From JAJCYL01 sp965206015 (lineage in GTDB: Bacteria > Bacteroidota > Bacteroidia > Cytophagales > Cyclobacteriaceae), in the NCBI GenBank assembly GCA_965206015.1, contig CBDBIW010000016.1, positions 1,240,001 through 1,304,000 on the forward strand: DNA of 64,000 bases, given 5' to 3'. The notes under the pieces were generated by a model. It was not told the origin of the DNA. It searched no databases and was given only the letters and a program-made list of their open reading frames with translations. The position numbers were made by a program, and so were the translations under genes. Shown piece by piece: positions 8,131 to 16,682 of this stretch. The first letter of the stretch is position 1; each line of letters opens with the position of its first letter.

Positions 8131-9594
8131 ATGTCAAAAAAGACAGGCCAAAAAGGACAAGCCCCAGACAGAAGAATTTTCCTGAAAAATGCCAGTATTG
8201 GAGCTGCGGCGTTCACAATTATACCCCGGTCAGTACTGGGTAAAGGTTTTGTTGCCCCCAGTGATACGCTCTACATAGCTGGGATTGGTGTTGGAGGCAA
8301 AGGGCAAAGTGATCTCACCGGATTTGCGAAAAACAACCGAGCCAAAATTGCATTTCTATGTGATGTTGACGACGTAAGAGCAGAGAAATCAGTGAAGAAT
8401 TTCCCAAATGCCAAGTACTATCGTGATTATCGTGAAATGCTCGATAAGGAAGGTGCTGACATTGATGCTGTCTCGGTCTCAACTCCTGACCATAACCATG
8501 CTGTTCAGACCATGGCTGCCATGCAAATGGGCAAACATGTCTATGTTCAGAAACCACTGACTCATGATATCTATGAAGCCCGAATGCTAACAGAAGCTGC
8601 TGTTAAATACAAGGTTGTAACGCAAATGGGAAATCAAGGAGCCTCTGGTGACGGTGTTCGTCAATTAATTGATTGGTATCAGGCAGGAATAATTGGAGAT
8701 GTCCACACGGTATATTGTTGGACCAATAGGCCTGTTTGGCCACAGGGCATTGCCTGGCCAACTCAAAAAGCATCCGTACCGAAAACACTGGATTGGGACT
8801 TGTGGTTAGGAACAGCTCCCAAAAAGGATTTTATCAATAAATTAGTTCCCTTTAATTGGCGTGGCTGGTGGGATTATGGTACGGGTGCATTAGGAGATAT
8901 GGCTTGCCATATCATCGAACCCCCATTCAGAGTACTTGAATTAGGTTATCCTACGGATGTTGAATGCAGTGTTGGCAGTGTTTATGTAGATGAATTCAAA
9001 AGAGGTTATTTCCCTGAAAGCTGTCCTCCGTCATCTCATGTAATAATAAACTTTCCAGAGAGAAATGGTAAATCCGCTGTGAAGCTTCACTGGATGGACG
9101 GTGGTATCCAACCGGAACGCCCGGATGAACTTGGACCGAACGAATTAATGGGTGGAGGTGCGAATGGCGTTGTTATGATTGGAACCAAAGGAAAAATGAT
9201 GTGTGATACCTATGGCCGCAAGCCATCGTTGTTACCTTCATCCCTCAATAATGTTGTTTCTGTTCCCAAGACCATCGACAGAGTCCCGGATGGAAATGAC
9301 AGTGGACATTATACCGAATGGGTTGATGCGTGCATAGCAGGGTATGGTAATATGGACTTAAGTTCTGATTTTAAGATGGCTGGCCCGCTAACAGAAAGTA
9401 TACTAATGGGCAATCTGGCTATCAGAAGTTACGATGTACGTAAGCCACAAAAGGAAGATTCTTCCAAATTTGATTATCCCGGAAGATACATTCAACTGCT
9501 TTGGGATGGGGTCAATATGAAGATTACTAATTTTGACGAAGCAAATGCCTTCGTAAAGAGAGAATATCGGAATGGATGGACATTAATGGGGTGA
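8131..9594 (+). CDS. Tat-exported Gfo/Idh/MocA-family oxidoreductase
   Basis: 487 residues. The N-terminus carries a twin-arginine signal (DRRIFLKNASIG, residues about 14-25) followed by a hydrophobic stretch, so the enzyme is probably exported folded, with its cofactor. The Rossmann domain has AGIGVGGKGQ and FLCDVDD. The family motif VYVQKPLTHDIYEA is the EKP-type lysine-proline motif with Gln in place of Glu. The GALGDMACHIIEP region provides the family His. Members oxidise sugars, inositols or sugar-derived substrates with NAD(P). Tat-exported versions are common in Bacteroidota glycan metabolism. It stands alone, so the substrate is unknown. Confidence 0.9.
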   Translation: MSKKTGQKGQAPDRRIFLKNASIGAAAFTIIPRSVLGKGFVAPSDTLYIAGIGVGGKGQSDLTGFAKNNRAKIAFLCDVDDVRAEKSVKNFPNAKYYRDYREMLDKEGADIDAVSVSTPDHNHAVQTMAAMQMGKHVYVQKPLTHDIYEARMLTEAAVKYKVVTQMGNQGASGDGVRQLIDWYQAGIIGDVHTVYCWTNRPVWPQGIAWPTQKASVPKTLDWDLWLGTAPKKDFINKLVPFNWRGWWDYGTGALGDMACHIIEPPFRVLELGYPTDVECSVGSVYVDEFKRGYFPESCPPSSHVIINFPERNGKSAVKLHWMDGGIQPERPDELGPNELMGGGANGVVMIGTKGKMMCDTYGRKPSLLPSSLNNVVSVPKTIDRVPDGNDSGHYTEWVDACIAGYGNMDLSSDFKMAGPLTESILMGNLAIRSYDVRKPQKEDSSKFDYPGRYIQLLWDGVNMKITNFDEANAFVKREYRNGWTLMG

Positions 9595-9616
9595 TCCAGT
9601 GCACAATTGGTTATTG

Positions 9617-12097
9617 TTAATAGCGACTTACTGAGCTGGCACGCCCTCTATCAACATCTAACTTCGGGTCTCCTTTATATTTAACATCACTTGCACCATT
9701 CGCATGAACTTCAAGAAAACGTGTAGTGAATACTTTAGCACTGGATACGCCACCTGTATTTATGTCACCATTCTTTGATTCAAAAGACAACGCATTTAAA
9801 GAAGAAGTGCCTGACATATCAACTTTCAGTTCGTCCGTAGTTCCGGCAATAACCAGGTCTGACGTACCTGTGAGTTCAATATTAACTTTGTCATAATCCA
9901 CCGTTAAATCCGCATCTGAGGCTCCTGCTAAATCAATAGCTAAATCATTACCGGAAAAGCCTGTAGCTTCAACATTACAGGCTCCCGATAATTTAATTCT
10001 TCTTAACTCTGGCATTGTCAATTCGACTTTTATTGGTTTCCATTTACTTATTAAACCGAACAGTTTCCAATCCCTGGTATCAAACTCCAGAACATCTCCA
10101 TATTGTTTGAGTCTTACGTAATTCAATTCTTTTTCTCGCCCAAATAATTGAACATCGAAGGATTCACCCTTTGTAATGGTGATATCAAATTTGCTAGATG
10201 CGCTAATTTCGTCAAAATCTTCAAAGTCAAAGGTTAACTTTTCATCAGTAGATGATTCAGTTCTTGATGGTGATTTTCGGGATTTCTGCTCAACATCATC
10301 ATCATATCTTTTCCCTCGCCTGGAAGGCCGTTCCTCACATGTAATACATTCGAGTCCGTCCTCCTGTGTAAACATCCATTGATTATCAGCAATATCACGT
10401 ACAGAATAACCATACCTATGAATGGTATTTCTCAAGATATATTCCAAATCACTGTCCATAAAGAAAACCTCTCCATGCGGAATATAGAGCACCATAGCAA
10501 TTTTCTGGAAACGAAAAGCCGCATCATTTTTAAAAGATATGTTGGAATCAAAAATCAGAATTGAATCCTTCCTCAAAACGTTGTATTCAACCATTCTGGC
10601 ATTCTCCTGTGCCTGTTGTCTACTTCTTCCTCTCGCTTCATAGTCAGTTACCAGGGTGTAAACAGAATCGCGATGCCCTCTCAAGGTTAAACTCACTCCA
10701 CTATAATCATCCATTCCAACCTCATTCAATTTCAAAACTGTCTGATGGCCGTGTAAGTTGTAACTTTTGGTTACTGAGATTTCCCCAGAACGCCTGAACT
10801 CGGCAATTGTGTTAGGTAAAGTAAGACCTGCGCCTATAAGTCCTATAATCCATAATCCAAATAATGCCCATCCCACGTATGAGTTCGTAATTGGTGCCTT
10901 GAACAATATTGTAACCCCTAACAAACCAATCGCCAATGCCGGAACGAAAATGCAGAAGAAAATTGAAAGCATGCCAAAAGCTGGAATTGTACCATAAAAG
11001 ACTTCATAGGGCAAATCATGTACTGTAACCCATCCTGCCAAACCTGTGAATAATCCGAAGAAAATACCGGTGAGTACAATTAAACAAAAGACCATACCCA
11101 AGCCAACCAGAATTATCCCAATAGCGACCACTACTCTAAGTGCTTCCAGGAAAAATTTCATTGCTGGCCCTAGTAATTCAGATAGGCCTTTAAACAATGT
11201 GGCAACCAATCTGAATGGCAAGAGTAAAATTTTCACCAATGGACTTTCGTCCTGATCTTCTGTGACATTCAAACGATCCTTTATAGAATTCTCAATATTT
11301 GATAATGTCACGGGCTCGCCTTGCATTTGCATTTTCTCAGTGATCGACAATGCCTCTGGAGTAATAATCCAGAGGATGATGTAAATTATGAGGCCACTAC
11401 CTCCCAGGAATATTGAAAGGACAAATAGCAGTCGGACGATAGTTAAATCTGTACCGAAATAGACGGCCAATCCACCGGCAACACCTCCAAGCACTTTATG
11501 CTCGGGATTACGATACATCTTTTTAATCTTTTTATCATCTTCGATTGTATCAGTACCAGGTACAACAATCCACATAATGATGTAGGATAACAGTATGAGA
11601 CCACTTACTCCAAGCCCAAGGAATATGTTAAAGAATAGTATGATGATAATCAATCGGATCCACAACGGATCAATCCCGAAATAGTGAGCTATACCTGCCG
11701 CCACCCCGCCAAGCACTCTCCTTTTCATATCTCTATACAGCTTGTTGGGCTTTTCCGTTTTAGCCCCTGTTTCAGGTTCATTCTCAGCAGCAGTGGGTTC
11801 ATCCTGAACCCGACCTAGCGGCTCTTCCTCAACTGCCTGGAAATCCGCAACGGTCCCCATGGTAGCTATAACGGATTCGACATCATCGCTACTGACTACT
11901 TCCCGTGTACCTTCTTTTAGTTTGCTTAGAAATATTTCTGCTATCCTTCCCTCAATGTCTGCAATAATTTCAGAGCTATCATCGAAGGATGAGAAGTACT
12001 TATTGATGGAGTTCAGGTATTCGTTCAATCGACTATATCCATCTTCCTCTATGTGAAATATAATTCCGCTTATATTGATGCTTATATTCTTTTTCAT
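9617..12097 (-). CDS. Two-PspC-domain membrane protein with C-terminal GIN (DUF2807) domain
   Basis: 826 residues. Residues 1-90 form a soluble HAAS-like N-terminal domain. Two PspC domains follow (about 120-180, KRRVLGGVAAGIAHYFG; about 193-250, HKVLGGVAGGLAVYFG), each with two membrane helices, then more membrane segments (about 285-430). A soluble region with CITCEE and a long basic/serine linker leads into a C-terminal GIN/DUF2807 repeat domain (about 625-815, with ASSKFDITITKGESFDVQ and repeated SGTSS/GASD turns), probably a beta-solenoid. PspC proteins sense or respond to envelope stress. The start codon overlaps the stop of the upstream padR-like gene by 4 bp, so the two are translationally coupled. 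Confidence 0.9.
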   Translation of the reverse strand: MKKNISINISGIIFHIEEDGYSRLNEYLNSINKYFSSFDDSSEIIADIEGRIAEIFLSKLKEGTREVVSSDDVESVIATMGTVADFQAVEEEPLGRVQDEPTAAENEPETGAKTEKPNKLYRDMKRRVLGGVAAGIAHYFGIDPLWIRLIIIILFFNIFLGLGVSGLILLSYIIMWIVVPGTDTIEDDKKIKKMYRNPEHKVLGGVAGGLAVYFGTDLTIVRLLFVLSIFLGGSGLIIYIILWIITPEALSITEKMQMQGEPVTLSNIENSIKDRLNVTEDQDESPLVKILLLPFRLVATLFKGLSELLGPAMKFFLEALRVVVAIGIILVGLGMVFCLIVLTGIFFGLFTGLAGWVTVHDLPYEVFYGTIPAFGMLSIFFCIFVPALAIGLLGVTILFKAPITNSYVGWALFGLWIIGLIGAGLTLPNTIAEFRRSGEISVTKSYNLHGHQTVLKLNEVGMDDYSGVSLTLRGHRDSVYTLVTDYEARGRSRQQAQENARMVEYNVLRKDSILIFDSNISFKNDAAFRFQKIAMVLYIPHGEVFFMDSDLEYILRNTIHRYGYSVRDIADNQWMFTQEDGLECITCEERPSRRGKRYDDDVEQKSRKSPSRTESSTDEKLTFDFEDFDEISASSKFDITITKGESFDVQLFGREKELNYVRLKQYGDVLEFDTRDWKLFGLISKWKPIKVELTMPELRRIKLSGACNVEATGFSGNDLAIDLAGASDADLTVDYDKVNIELTGTSDLVIAGTTDELKVDMSGTSSLNALSFESKNGDINTGGVSSAKVFTTRFLEVHANGASDVKYKGDPKLDVDRGRASSVSRY

Positions 12098-12450
12098 TTC
12101 ACAGCCTTTTTAGGTTTTGACTTTTTATTAATTGTGATTTTGTCTGTGGAAACCATCAAATCTCTCCAGGTTTCAGACAACTTTTCAAGGAATTCATGAC
12201 CTGACTTTGTGAGTGTATAGTACTTTCTGGGAGGTCCTGAACGTGACTCAACCCATTTATAATTTAATAACCCGGCTTTGCGCAGTCTGGTGAGTAGAGG
12301 ATACAAGGTGCCTTCCACAACCATGATTTTAGCAGATGTTAATTCGAAAAGCATATCTGAAGCATAAGCCTCTCCCCTCGATATAATTTGTAGTATGCAA
12401 AATTCGAGAATACCCTTTCGCATTTGCACTTGTGTGTTCTCAACATTCAT
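12094..12450 (-). CDS. PadR-family transcriptional regulator
   Basis: 118 residues with the PadR winged-helix pattern: RKGILEFCILQIIS, EAYASDMLFEL, VVEGTLYPLLTRLRKAGLL and the wing SRSGPPRKYYTLTKSG. PadR proteins are dimeric repressors that often control adjacent membrane-protein genes. The stop overlaps the start of the PspC/GIN gene (ATGA), giving a two-gene operon. An inverted repeat overlapping the presumed -7 box upstream suggests autoregulation. Confidence 0.92.
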   Translation of the reverse strand: MNVENTQVQMRKGILEFCILQIISRGEAYASDMLFELTSAKIMVVEGTLYPLLTRLRKAGLLNYKWVESRSGPPRKYYTLTKSGHEFLEKLSETWRDLMVSTDKITINKKSKPKKAVK

Positions 12451-12492
12451 AGTTTATTGTTCTATAAAATTAGTCCCTGTCATCTTATACGG

Positions 12493-12518
12493 CAAATGTA
12501 CCTTGCATGGCCAAGTAC
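12493..12518 (-). promoter_or_regulatory. Presumed promoter and PadR operator of the padR-PspC operon
   Basis: Read on the minus strand, TACATTTG (12493-12500) matches the Bacteroidota -7 box TAnnTTTG. The imperfect inverted repeat GTAC-TTG-GCCATG-CAA-GGTAC (12498-12518) overlaps its upstream edge. No good TTG lies 19 bp further upstream. The operator role is inferred from position and the common autorepression of PadR operons. Confidence 0.5.
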
Positions 12519-12599
12519 TAAGTAAAAAATATTAGCAATATCTACATATTATTATATAATATCAATATTAAATTATATTTAAATGCCCTATATTGTCAC

Positions 12600-13245
12600 T
12601 TGAAAGATAATCTTGTAGGTATTCAAAGAAAGTGGACACAAGTGGGGTATAAATTAAGAGAGACTTTTCAATTGATTCAGTCGTTTTTAAATAAGACCTC
12701 AATACCCCTGGAAAGTCCGGCCTTAATGACATTAATGTATTTGTCAATCCAACGAGCTAGCGGAAGTTTCCAGCAACAATAATATTATTGACATCAATAA
12801 TTTCTTGCAAGTCAATCCGGATGAAACCAACCTGATTTTGGATGTAACATTTGATGGCATTTACATTCTCAGATGGGGAATATCGTTTCTCCGAACCCAA
12901 GGGTACTGGTAAAACTATTGGATGAAATCCCTATCTATTTAAGCAAGGCACATCAGGAATAGAAATATCTCTTTGGCAACCCTGTGAATCTGATTGTGTT
13001 TTTACAAGGGTCAACTTTTTAAGCCCTGATATTCTATTGACTGCAGCCCATGACAATACCGGTTTTCAAATCGAATATAATCCAAAAGGACTCGTAGATG
13101 GAATATACGGTCTAAGGGTTCAGGGAGCAGGTTTTAGCGGCAATACCTCAGGAGTCGAGCCATATGAAATAAACTTCAAATAATCAATGAATCAACAATA
13201 ACTCATTTTGATCCATACCCTAAAATGGGCCGGAGAGAAACGTCT
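12600..13245 (+). pseudogene. C-terminal relic of a large C25-peptidase (PorU2-like) T9SS protein
   Basis: The plus strand in shifting frames reads LNTPGKSGLNDINVFVNPT, YYSNNIIDINNFLQVNPDET, NLILDVTFDGIYI, GNIVSPNPRVLVKLLDE, GTSGIEISLWQPCESDCVFT, GLVDGIYGLRVQGAG, FSGNTSGVEPYEINFK and INESTITHFDPYPK. This ordered series is the stalk/C-terminal part of the very large gingipain-like C25 proteins (PorU2-type) found in T9SS-bearing Bacteroidota. At least three frameshifts and internal stops are required, and the catalytic domain is absent. The recognition is from memory of family sequences. Confidence 0.6.
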
Positions 13246-13284
13246 GCTGATAAGGTTTTTAAAAACGGCTTTGGTAAACTTTAT

Positions 13285-14373
13285 TTATTGCGACAAAGCA
13301 CTGAATGTAGCCTGCCTTTTAATTTTGCCTGAGCTTGTTTCCTTAAACTGCTCAGTGAAATATAAGTCTTTAGGTGAAAGATACTTCGGGAGGAATTCCT
13401 TCAAGCTATCAAGTATTTTTTGTTCCAATTGCTGGTTCTTTTTTCCTTCTAAAACCAAAACAACACGCTCACCTAAGGCCTCATCAGGCATGCCTATTAC
13501 AAAAAACCTCACGTCAATATTCGCCTTTTCCAAAATCTTAAAAATTTCACTCTCTAATATCTCGGGATGAATTTTTAGGCCTCCGGAATTAATTACATTA
13601 TCTGATCTGCCAAGCCATTCAAATGATCTATCGTCAATTATTTCAACAATGTCATTAGTTATGATCCAATCCGCGAGGTTCTTATCACTTTTAATCATCA
13701 ACTGTTTATTACCATTCGACTTGATCTGCCATCCCTCAAGCATTTGGTAAGCTTCCAATTGTTTAACACCATTAATCAATCTGACTGCAAAATGGGAGGT
13801 GGTTTCAGTCATGCCAAAAGTTTGATAAACAGGAAATGTCAACTTTTGACAATTAACTTTTAACCTGTTGTCTATTGGAGCACCACCTAGTATCAAGGCT
13901 CGTATGTTTTTGAATTTTTCAGGTGATGCCTCATATTCAGCCAAGCTCCCAATAAGTTGCAGTGGCACCATCGCCACAAACGTTGGAAGTATATCAGGTT
14001 TTATGTTGCCATATGGATTGGAATTTGGTTCTTGAATTATCATATCCATTCGAGCAATTAAAGCCCTTATTAACATCATCATACCCCCGACGTGATTAAT
14101 GTCAAGGCATATGAGGCATGTGTCAGCAGATGAAAGTTTAAAGAACTCGATAGTTCTTTCAGCACTTCTTATAATATTACTTCTAAGCAGTTTGATTAAT
14201 TTTGGTTCTCCGGTTGATCCGGAAGTCGATAGCGTTAAATACTCCTCTCTACTGGTCCAGCGGTTAATAAGTTTGATAACATTCAGTTCGTATGAAGTGT
14301 GGATATCCAATTGATATTGACCGGTGAGCACTTCTTCTGATGTTAAAACACAATTTTTAAACGTAATTCGCAA
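13285..14373 (-). CDS. menE: o-Succinylbenzoate-CoA ligase-like AMP-binding enzyme
   Basis: 362 residues, the short form seen for MenE in Bacteroidota. It contains the adenylation P-loop STSGSTGEPK (about 49-58), DINHVGGMMMLIRA, the core motif YQTFGMTET, the hinge-region Asp in TNDIVEI, GGLKIHPEILE and the C-terminal KIKR lysine. MenE activates 2-succinylbenzoate to its CoA ester in menaquinone synthesis in the cytosol. The other men genes are not adjacent. It is divergent from the M20 peptidase gene with little space between them. The general AMP-ligase call is firm; the MenE assignment rests on length and the HVGG / TFGMTET pattern. Confidence 0.82.
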   Translation of the reverse strand: MRITFKNCVLTSEEVLTGQYQLDIHTSYELNVIKLINRWTSREEYLTLSTSGSTGEPKLIKLLRSNIIRSAERTIEFFKLSSADTCLICLDINHVGGMMMLIRALIARMDMIIQEPNSNPYGNIKPDILPTFVAMVPLQLIGSLAEYEASPEKFKNIRALILGGAPIDNRLKVNCQKLTFPVYQTFGMTETTSHFAVRLINGVKQLEAYQMLEGWQIKSNGNKQLMIKSDKNLADWIITNDIVEIIDDRSFEWLGRSDNVINSGGLKIHPEILESEIFKILEKANIDVRFFVIGMPDEALGERVVLVLEGKKNQQLEQKILDSLKEFLPKYLSPKDLYFTEQFKETSSGKIKRQATFSALSQ

Positions 14374-14426
14374 CTTGAAGAAAAATAATATTGAAAAGCA
14401 AATCTATAAGGTTAAATCATTCAATC

Positions 14427-15587
14427 ATGAAAGTTCTCAGTACCCTGTTAGCTGTCATCATAATCTTTACCGTCGATGCCCAAAAACGTGCTGAGCAATT
14501 AGCAGGCTTAAGTCTTGTCAAGAGTTCTAAAGCAATAAATGAACTTAGGGAATTCTTAGCCATCCCGAACGATGCGTTAAACCCAGAGGACATTGTCAAA
14601 AATATCAACTGGTTAGAAGAGGCTTTTGGCAAGAGGAATTTCGATACGGAAATTCTTGAGACAGACAGAACTCCATTGTTTTTTGCTAAGAAAACCTTCC
14701 ATGATTCCTACCCTGCAATCTTATTCTATATGCACTTTGATGGCCAGTCAGTTGACAGGAGTAAATGGCAACAAGACGATCCATACATCGCAGTTTTAAA
14801 ACAAAAAAATAATGATGAATGGACTGAGATTGATTGGAACAAAATCAATGGAAGGTTAGATAGAGATTGGCGCATATTTGGACGATCATCTAGCGACGAC
14901 AAAGGGCCCATAGTAATGCTTCTTCAGGCAATAGACGCCATGAGTGAGAATAACTTAAAATCCAAAGTCAATATAAAGGTGATCTTGGACGGCGAAGAGG
15001 AGAAGGGAAGCCGACATCTAACAGCCGCTGTAAAAAAGCATAAAAGCCTGTTGCAGGCTGATCACTTAGTTATTAACGACGGTCCAATGCATCTATCGGG
15101 CAAGCCCACTCTTATTTTTGGCTGCCGAGGAAATACTTCTATCAACTTAACTGTCTATGGGCCTCGCAACCACCAACACAGCGGTCATTATGGAAATTAT
15201 GCCCCTAATCCTGTTTTTAGAATGTCTCATTTACTTGCCTCGATGAAAAATGAGAAGGGTCAGGTTATAATCCCCGGATATTATGATGGAATTGAACTGA
15301 ATCCAGAAGTGAGACAATTGTTGGCCAAAGTCCCGGATGATCGTAATATAATTCATTCAACCATTGGTATTGTTAAACCTGAAGAAGTAGGTCAGAACTT
15401 ACAAGAAGCTCTCCAATATCCATCCTTGAATGTCCGGGGCATATCCGCTGCATGGACTGGTGAAGAATCAAGAACAATAGTTCCTGCTGAAGCCATAGCG
15501 TCAATAGATTTAAGGCTGGTTCCTGAAAGTGACCCCGATCTACTGAAAAAATTAATAAAGGGTCATATTGAAATTGGGTATTGCTAA
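14427..15587 (+). pseudogene. M20-family metallopeptidase, 3' end lost to an IS1 insertion
   Basis: The frame starts at the ATG at 14427 (an in-frame TTG at 14391 is less likely), with a signal peptide MKVLSTLLAVIIIFTVDAQ. Zinc-site motifs are visible: FYMHFDGQ, SSSDDKGPIVM and LDGEEEKGSRH; HQHSGHYG lies in the dimerisation lid. The reading frame runs into the left end of an IS1-like element at 15577 and stops eleven bases later at 15587, before the last family motif (the C-terminal His ligand). The flank beyond the IS does not continue the gene, so the 3' end is deleted rather than displaced. The exported dipeptidase is probably inactive. Confidence 0.82.
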
Positions 15588-16317
15588 TTATATATAGTTT
15601 TCTTATTTTTACAGAAAAAAGCCATGAATTGTCCTTAAGTGTTCAAACCGTGCTGTCATTAAATCCGGCAAGATAAAAGGAAAACAAAGGTATAAGTGTA
15701 AAAAATGCGGCTACCACTATACGGTACAACAAAAATCTACGGCCAAACCAAAAGAGTTGAAAAAATACGCCCTGCAATTATATCTTGAAGGGTTGGGTTT
15801 TCGGTCAATCGGTAGAATACTCAACGTGAGCAATGTATCTGTGTTAAACTGGATAAGGGGTTTTGGCCAAGAAGTGCAGTCCTTGTCCAATAGCGGTTTC
15901 GAAGTGGATTTCGTAGAGCTTGACCAGATGCACAGCTACATTGGAAACAAAGAAACTATTGCTGGATTTGGATTGCTGTTGATCGATATGGGAAAAAGTT
16001 CATCAATTTCGTTATTGGCGACAGAAGTACTGAGACAGCAAAAAAGCTCTGGGGGCTAATAGGCACTAACCAGATGAATACTCTAGCAAGTGATTACTGG
16101 AAGTCATACGAGCACATGGTCCCTAAAGACAAACACATTCAATCAAAAGCAGAAACTTTTACCGTAGAAGGCTATAATAGCTTGTTCAGGCATTTTTTGG
16201 CAAGAATGAGAAGAAAATCAAAGTGCTGTTCAAAAAGTATTGAGATGCTTACTTTATCCGTTTTGCTTTTGATGAATCATCGAAATGACACATTAACTAT
16301 ATTTAATTAGCAATGCC
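15577..16317 (+). mobile_element. IS1-family insertion sequence, frameshifted transposase
   Basis: 741 bp with inverted ends GGTATTGCTAATTA and TAATTAGCAATGCC, extending with a few mismatches to about 22 bp. The transposase begins near 15624 (MNCP), needs one frameshift to read KCSNRAVIKSGKIKGKQRYK with CKKCGYHYTV (zinc finger), runs through a helix-turn-helix and QMHSYIGNK, then needs a second frameshift near 15953 to reach NYCWIWIAVDRYGKKFINFV and LASDYWKSYEHM, ending at 16310. IS1 elements can use a programmed -1 shift, but the first shift, in the zinc finger, points to decay. No direct target duplication is visible, so one flank has rearranged. Confidence 0.8.
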
Positions 16318-16320
16318 GGA

Positions 16321-16360
16321 TTTTATTATTGTGTATCAAGTTTTATTATTGTGTATCAAG
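16321..16360. repeat. Perfect 20-bp tandem duplication
   Basis: TTTTATTATTGTGTATCAAG occurs twice in direct tandem immediately right of the IS1 element. It is too long for an IS1 target duplication and both copies lie on one side, so replication slippage is the likelier origin. Confidence 0.85.
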
Positions 16361-16627
16361 TTTGATGCATGTAATGAAAAGAAGTCACCCTTGGCGACTT
16401 CTGTCTTACATGAAAGTAGCTGGTTCGGACTTGCGCTCTTTCACTGGGCCTCCATAGCAAAACTAATATACAATCAATCTTGTTATAAATACATGGATGA
16501 CACCCATCAGAACCTGTTGGTTATAATGCCCCGCAAGCATGATTTGTTCGAATGAATTTTTAAAGGCATTTTGACAAAGAAGGTATCTATTGACATTCAT
16601 GTGTCTCTGCTCACGATTCACAATTAA
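16361..16627. other. Gene-free interval between the IS1 relic and nrdA
   Basis: I find no gene here. A 7-bp hairpin (AGAAGTC / GACTTCT, about 16379-16402) without a T-run is the only structured element. Short open frames have no recognisable features. Confidence 0.5.
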
Positions 16628-16665
16628 ACAAAAAACCCCATCGATGATCGACGGGGCTTTTCCAT
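16628..16665 (-). terminator. Strong Rho-independent terminator after nrdA
   Basis: On the minus strand CCCCGTCGATCATCGATGGGG folds into a GC-rich stem and is followed by a TTTTTTG tract (plus-strand stem 16636-16656). It lies 18 bases past the nrdA stop. Confidence 0.9.
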
Positions 16666-16682
16666 TATTCTTAAACCATATT

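Noticed and set aside
16321..16360. Target-site duplication of the IS1 element
   Set aside because: Both 20-bp copies lie on the same side of the element and are longer than IS1 duplications (8-9 bp).
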